Shown: positions 31,158 through 34,615 of the stretch, piece after piece | Numbering within the stretch: the stretch's first letter is position 1 | How the letters are laid out: each line of letters opens with the position of its first letter | DNA from: CAYLPU01 sp964385635 | GTDB taxonomy: Bacteria; Chloroflexota; Anaerolineae; B4-G1 | NCBI GenBank assembly: GCA_964385635.1 | Contig: CAYLPU010000050.1 | Location: 1-34,615 of the forward strand | Direction of reading: 5' to 3' | DNA length: 34,615 nucleotides | The notes under the pieces: model-generated | The model's input: only the letters and a program-made list of their open reading frames with translations | Database searches by the model: none | Told to the model about the DNA's origin: nothing | Position numbers and translations under genes: made by a program

Positions 31158-31178
31158 TGGAACCATCCTGCTGGGTAT

Positions 31179-31544
31179 CTATACTTGCTCGCCGCGGATG
31201 CGGACTTGCGTTTCCTCTACAATCCACAGCCGCCCTTCGACTTGTTCCTGCCCCAGTATTGGGACAATGCGTTGAAATACCTGGATAAGGTGTTTCTTGT
31301 TCTGTCGTTTCACTCGTAACACAATGAACCCTGGATACCGGTGTGGCGGACAGGCACGAATGTCTGCGAAATCCAGATCCAATGTGACCAGTACTCTTCT
31401 TTCATGCACGCATACGTCCACGATGGTCGGATCTGGTTTGCCTTGCAATCCTTGGGACACCACAGTCAGGGCATCATAACTGGCCTGGATGAGGAGTTCC
31501 GCAATCTCGACTGGCAGGTTTTCATCAATCTTGAACTGCATCAT
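31179..31544 (-). CDS. DUF5615 PIN-like toxin
   Basis: A 121-aa protein with the DUF5615 (Mut7-C/PIN-like) pattern: FKIDENLP (Asp7), QGLQGKPDPTIVDVC (Asp38) and VLVTLDLDFADIR (Asp56, Asp58, Asp61) followed by YPGFIVLR. Acidic residues would form a PIN-type RNase site. It is paired with DUF433 upstream by a 4-nt ATGA overlap, the usual arrangement of this toxin-antitoxin type. Activity is predicted from family only. Confidence 0.9.
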   Translation of the reverse strand: MMQFKIDENLPVEIAELLIQASYDALTVVSQGLQGKPDPTIVDVCVHERRVLVTLDLDFADIRACPPHRYPGFIVLRVKRQNKKHLIQVFQRIVPILGQEQVEGRLWIVEETQVRIRGEQV

Positions 31545-31777
31545 CCAACCCCGGACATTACAGGAACCAGCCGTTCTCTTGTCAGTTCGGCGGCATACGC
31601 GATGGCAGCCTGAATGTCGAGTGGGGTCAGAGAAGGATAACTTTTTAGGATTTCTCCCTCACTGACTCCGGTTGCCAGGTTATCCAAAATGATGGAGACC
31701 ATGATGCGTGTGCCCTTGATGCATGCTCTCCCATGGCAAACTGAATGGTCTACAGAGATTCGGTCTAGCAAACTCAT
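31541..31777 (-). CDS. DUF433 antitoxin
   Basis: A 78-aa protein with the DUF433 pattern: ISVDHSVCHGRACIKGTRI, then the small helical domain LATGVSEGEILKSYPSLTPLDIQAAIAYAAEL. It is the cognate antitoxin/DNA-binding partner for DUF5615 proteins. GAGGTG 6 nt upstream of ATG 31777 overlaps the end of the HAD gene, and the genes are 4 nt apart, so the pair depends on the HAD promoter or an internal one. Confidence 0.92.
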   Translation of the reverse strand: MSLLDRISVDHSVCHGRACIKGTRIMVSIILDNLATGVSEGEILKSYPSLTPLDIQAAIAYAAELTRERLVPVMSGVG

Positions 31778-31781
31778 CGTT

Positions 31782-32612
31782 TCACCTCGCTTCTCTGTGG
31801 GTTGATTGTCGGTTCTCTATGTGGCTTGCCTTCGGCCCTGCCGACGCAGTGTTTGACACGGTGTTTGGCGTAGGCTCAGAGTCTTTCCAGTCTGTTCCGT
31901 CCAATTTCTCCAGCAGTTCCTCCAGTTCACCATATTCCTCGAAGACGGCGTCGGCCAGCGGCCGGCCGTCCTGGCGATGGGTCACCCCCAGGAACAGGAC
32001 CGCCCTCATTCCGGCGGCCCGGGCCCCGGCCAGATCGGTCTCCGGCAGGTCGCCGACGTGAGCAGCATGCTCGGGCTGGACTTCCAGGGTGGCCAGAGTG
32101 CGCAGGAACTGTTCCGGGAGGTGCTTCGTCGCCCCAGTTTCGTCGGAGAAGGTCAGGGTGTGGAAGTAGGGCAGCAGGCCGTCGCGACGGAGGACTTTGC
32201 GCAGCACCCGTCCTGGCGTCAGCCCGGTGTCGGAGATGAGCCCCAGCCGGTAGCGGTTGGACAGGCGGGGCAGGACCTCGGCCACGCCTGGTACAGGCCG
32301 GGGCGTATCGCCGTGCAGGTAGATTTCCTCAATAGGCCGGCGCAGGCTATCCAGCGCATCCTCGGGCAGGTCTACTTCGAGAACGGCCAATATCTCGCGC
32401 AGCCAGCGCTTGGTGGTGATGGAGTGGTGCTCCTCCCGCCAAACGCGCTCCCACGTGGACCAGGCGTGGCTGTAGGCCGCTTCGAGGGCTGCCCGGGGCC
32501 GCGGTTGGGAGTGACGGGTCAGGGTCTCCTCCAGCAGGTGCAACCGTTCATCCCGGGCGTGTGTGTTCTGGTATAGGGTTCCCCAGAAGTCGAATGTTAT
32601 GGCGTGTAGCAT
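31782..32612 (-). CDS. HAD-superfamily hydrolase
   Basis: A 276-aa haloacid-dehalogenase-like enzyme. Motif I is TFDFWGTL (nucleophile Asp8). The second Asp of the usual DxD is Trp10, as seen in a subset of HADs without typical phosphatase chemistry. Motif II is LISDTG, motif III Lys in GATKHLPEQF, motif IV HVGDLPETDLAGARAAG. A helical cap lies between motifs I and II. The last ~35 residues are low-complexity and look like read-through of spacer sequence. First gene of the minus-strand operon, with its own promoter 70 nt upstream. Confidence 0.88.
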   Translation of the reverse strand: MLHAITFDFWGTLYQNTHARDERLHLLEETLTRHSQPRPRAALEAAYSHAWSTWERVWREEHHSITTKRWLREILAVLEVDLPEDALDSLRRPIEEIYLHGDTPRPVPGVAEVLPRLSNRYRLGLISDTGLTPGRVLRKVLRRDGLLPYFHTLTFSDETGATKHLPEQFLRTLATLEVQPEHAAHVGDLPETDLAGARAAGMRAVLFLGVTHRQDGRPLADAVFEEYGELEELLEKLDGTDWKDSEPTPNTVSNTASAGPKASHIENRQSTHREAR

Positions 32613-32688
32613 GGTTGTTCTCGCAAGATCCTCCGTTTGGGCGAGAGTGCGCCGACCTTCTCGATCAGATCCGTCGGGTCTGGACGCT

Positions 32689-32717
32689 ATCTTACCCTAC
32701 CAATGGGCCATTGTCAA
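32689..32717 (-). promoter_or_regulatory. Promoter of the HAD-TA-PHP operon
   Basis: On the minus strand TTGACA (32717-32712) and TAAGAT (32694-32689), 17-bp spacing. GGAGG lies 14 nt before ATG 32612. Confidence 0.65.
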
Positions 32718-32881
32718 GCGACTTACCCAAATTGACGTTTGAGTGGCTGTTTGGCATAGGTGATTCTACTCCACCCTGCCCACCCGCGCAAGTCGCCGCG
32801 TGAGGATAGGTGTACGACCGTACAGCGGATAGGGACAAGGCAAAACAACGCCGGGGCCTGGCGACCTGAGCAGGCCCCGGT

Positions 32882-32966
32882 TTGAAACACGAAGGCCACG
32901 AAAGAAGACGAAAGTCACGAAGGCTTTTCGCGCTTTTCGTGCCCTTTCGCGCTTTTCGTGGTTCAA
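32882..32966. repeat. 85-bp intergenic inverted repeat, copy 1
   Basis: Begins TTGAAACACGAAGG and ends in the complementary CGTGGTTCAA; the interior is built of CACGAA/TTCGTG and CGCGC-TTTTCG words. No flanking direct duplication is seen. Copy 2 is at 33034-33218. Confidence 0.85.
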
Positions 32967-33033
32967 GGCGACTGACTCGGGTGTTGGGCGTCTGTTTTGA
33001 CACGCTGCTTGACACGGCTTGCTGCTATACTGA

Positions 33034-33218
33034 TTGAAACACGAAGGCCACGAAAGAAGACGAAAGTCACGAAGGCTTTTCGCGCTTTNNNNNNNNNNNN
33101 NNNNNNNNNNNNNNNNNNNNNNNNNNNNNNNNNNNNNNNNNNNNNNNNNNNNNNNNNNNNNNNNNNNNNNNNNNNNNNNNNNNNNNNNTCGTGCCCTTTC
33201 GCGCCCTTCGTGGTTCAA
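33034..33218. repeat. 85-bp intergenic inverted repeat, copy 2, interrupted by the N gap
   Basis: The left 55 nt (33034-33088) are identical to the first 55 of copy 1. The right 30 nt (33189-33218) match its last 30 with two substitutions. Together they make 85 nt, the full length of copy 1, with nothing missing. Confidence 0.85.
33089..33188. other. Assembly gap (100 N)
   Basis: Exactly 100 undetermined bases, the conventional placeholder for a scaffold gap of unknown size, lying inside the repeat copy. Confidence 0.98.
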
Positions 33219-33253
33219 GACACCCGGTCACCTTGATGCCGCCCATCACGTCA

Positions 33254-33298
33254 GGCACGAAGTGCCCGCTTGTGAGACCGCATTGGTACGAAGTGCCC
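33254..33298. repeat. Two GGYACGAAGTGCCC repeats upstream of the Kelch gene promoter
   Basis: Copies at 33254-33267 and 33285-33298, 31 bp apart. The first is a hairpin GGCAC-GAA-GTGCC. The second ends 1 nt before the -35 box at 33300. Could be an operator pair or merely a common spacer repeat. Confidence 0.5.
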
Positions 33299-33299
33299 A

Positions 33300-33329
33300 T
33301 TGACTTCTGATGGGGTTTTGTGGTACAGT
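33300..33329 (+). promoter_or_regulatory. Promoter of the IPT/Kelch gene
   Basis: TTGACT (33300-33305) and TACAGT (33324-33329), 18-bp spacing; leader about 63 nt. Confidence 0.5.
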
Positions 33330-33398
33330 AGATGTGTGTCCGAACACGCTGCTGGCTGACGCCGTATTCGATGATTTGGGGAAAATGAGGGGAGCAGA

Positions 33399-34361
33399 AT
33401 GATGAGACGACGATTGACGGCACCGGTTGTCCTGGTGATTCTCAACATGATTCTGGCGTTGCTCGTGCCTGGAGGGACGTGGGCGCTGGATGCCCGATCT
33501 CGGCGGACATCTGCAGTTGCATCTCCACCCACAGTGACGTCTGTCTCGCCAGATTGGGCATACAACTACCAGGAAACAGGCATCACTATCACCGGTGTGG
33601 ACTTCACGGCTACTCCAGCCGTTATGTTGGGCAACGTACCCCTCAGCGACGTCACGTTCATAAGCAGCACGACGCTGACCGCAACGGTACCGGCAGACCT
33701 GCCTGGGGGCACATACACTCTGACCGTGACTAACCCCGATAGTCAGAGCGCTCCTCTGGCGAACGCCTTCACGGTCGTGCGCAGTGGCGATGGGTCGCTC
33801 GGTCCCTGGCAAGCAATGTCCTCGATGACTACATCTCGTAGCGGCAACCTGGCGGCGGTACTGGTGGGCGACTATCTCTATGCCTTGGGTGGCATTGACT
33901 ACTCAGGAGAGACCACGATACTGAATAGCGTAGAGCGAGCCAAGATAAACGCTGATGGTTCTCTCGGACCTTGGCAAGCTGTAGCCTCGATGAACGCAAC
34001 ACGGCACAGTCTAGCGGCGGCGACCGCGAAAGGGTACATCTATGCTCTGGGGGGCAAAGGGGGCAACCCCGGATCCAGAGATAAGCTGAGCAGTGTCGAG
34101 CGAGCTAAGGTCAACGCTGATGGCTCTCTTGGCCCCTGGCAATTCGTGACTTCGATGACCACGAAGCACATGGGCTTGGCGGCGGTGGTTGTAGGCGAAT
34201 ACCTCTACGCACTCGGTGGCAACGATGGCGACGCTATTCTAAGTAGTGTGGAGCGAGCTAAGATCAATGCAGATGGGTCTCTTGACCCCTGGCAGGTTGT
34301 GACACCGATGACGACACCGCGCCAAACACTGGCAGCAGCAGCTGTGAGTGACTATCTCTGA
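33399..34361 (+). pseudogene. Secreted IPT/TIG plus Kelch-repeat protein, truncated at the 3' end
   Basis: A 320-aa remnant. A signal peptide (about 1-29) is followed by an IPT/TIG immunoglobulin-like domain (about 45-125, PTVTSVSPDW ... ANAFTVV). Then come Kelch-type repeats of about 55 aa: GDGSLGPWQ-M-SM-TSR-NLAAVLVGDYLYALGG, SVERAKINADGSLGPWQ, repeated three times. The fourth repeat breaks off after AVSDYL, where YALGG is expected, and a TGA follows. The break coincides with the start of an IS1182-like element, so the gene is probably interrupted by insertion; the remainder may continue beyond the IS. GGGGAG lies before ATG 33399/33402. Confidence 0.75.
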
Positions 34362-34615
34362 CTCCCCTGAAAAAAGGGGGGCAACTTCTCAACTTCATGC
34401 GAATGTGATACAATGGTGCAAACTTCCATGACAGCATAAGGAGTTCCAGATGTTTGTGCCAAACGACCAGCACTTCCAGACACCTATGTTCGGCAGCATC
34501 AACTCTCTACCAGAAAAGCTACAGGAACGGCTGGAAGAGTCCTGGGCAGGTGACTTTTACCGCGAATACTTTGTGCGGATGGACGAAAAGCCCTTCGCTG
34601 TACTCTATTCCGATG
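34360..34615 (+). mobile_element. IS1182-like insertion sequence, left end (runs off the window)
   Basis: Kelch coding homology stops at about 34359. The sequence then begins GACTCCCCTGAAAAAAGGGG, which folds as a short hairpin (34364-34368 with 34375-34379) and would be the left terminal region. About 90 bp later the transposase starts. The right end lies outside the window, so terminal inverted repeats and target duplication cannot be compared. Confidence 0.65.
34450..34615 (+). CDS. IS1182-family transposase, N-terminal fragment
   Basis: From ATG 34450, with AAGGAG upstream, 55 residues are visible before the window ends. MFVPNDQHFQTPMFGS, then LPEKLQERLEESWAGDFYREYF and DEKPFAVLYSD, match the characteristic N-terminus of IS1182-type DDE transposases (helical region ending in F-A-V-L-Y-S-D). 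The catalytic DDE residues lie beyond the edge. Confidence 0.8.
   Translation, partial: MFVPNDQHFQTPMFGSINSLPEKLQERLEESWAGDFYREYFVRMDEKPFAVLYSD

Noticed and set aside
32997..33031. A promoter formed by TTGACA (twice) and TATACT between the two 85-bp repeats
   Set aside because: The spacings are 23 and 11 bp, outside the workable range, and no gene follows closely.

Overview
The window reads like a piece of a Chloroflexota genome, most probably Anaerolineae-like and probably a metagenome assembly. This is inferred from GC-rich genes, lipoproteins with Pro/Thr/Ser linkers, a cyanobacterial/plant-like GlgC, DUF4058, and intergenic spaces full of short tandem repeats and palindromes. A run of exactly 100 N at 33089-33188 is a scaffold gap. 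No rRNA, tRNA or CRISPR array was recognised.

Layout. 1-547 (-) is a cut-off DUF318/ArsP-type permease. A 100-bp MITE-like palindrome follows (634-733). 973-4172 (+) is a complete ECF transporter: S component, fused double ATPase and EcfT. A REP/BIME-like hairpin array fills the space to three convergent genes (-): a HypE-like AIR-synthase relative coupled to a DUF4058 gene, then a 1336-aa multi-GAF histidine kinase. Upstream of the kinase lies a LIV-type binding lipoprotein (-). A divergent promoter pair with overlapping -35 boxes separates it from a membrane/subtilase fusion (+). GlgC follows, then two tandem paralogous beta-helix lipoproteins.

18669-19412 has no convincing gene. It holds a second MITE-like element (8-bp target duplication, internally related to the array at 4176-4367) and a duplicated promoter region leading to a small secreted protein. 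Then come a LysM/M23 peptidase, a MacB-type export operon (adaptor, ATPase, permease), obgE, nadD, a lipoprotein with two SBP_bac_3 domains, and two small ferredoxins. On the minus strand, 30102-32612 looks like one operon: HAD hydrolase, DUF433/DUF5615 toxin-antitoxin pair, PHP hydrolase. The right end has a Chloroflexota-style 85-bp repeat in two copies (one split by the N gap) and an IPT/Kelch secreted protein that stops inside a Kelch repeat where an IS1182-like element begins.

The main message beyond gene calling is the non-coding structure. There are at least three palindromic mobile-looking elements, two of them with clear target duplications. Short tandem repeats (7, 8, 13 and 40 bp) sit in leaders and even inside coding linkers of transporter genes, where unit lengths not divisible by three could change the reading frame. 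Functions rest on motif reading without database searches.
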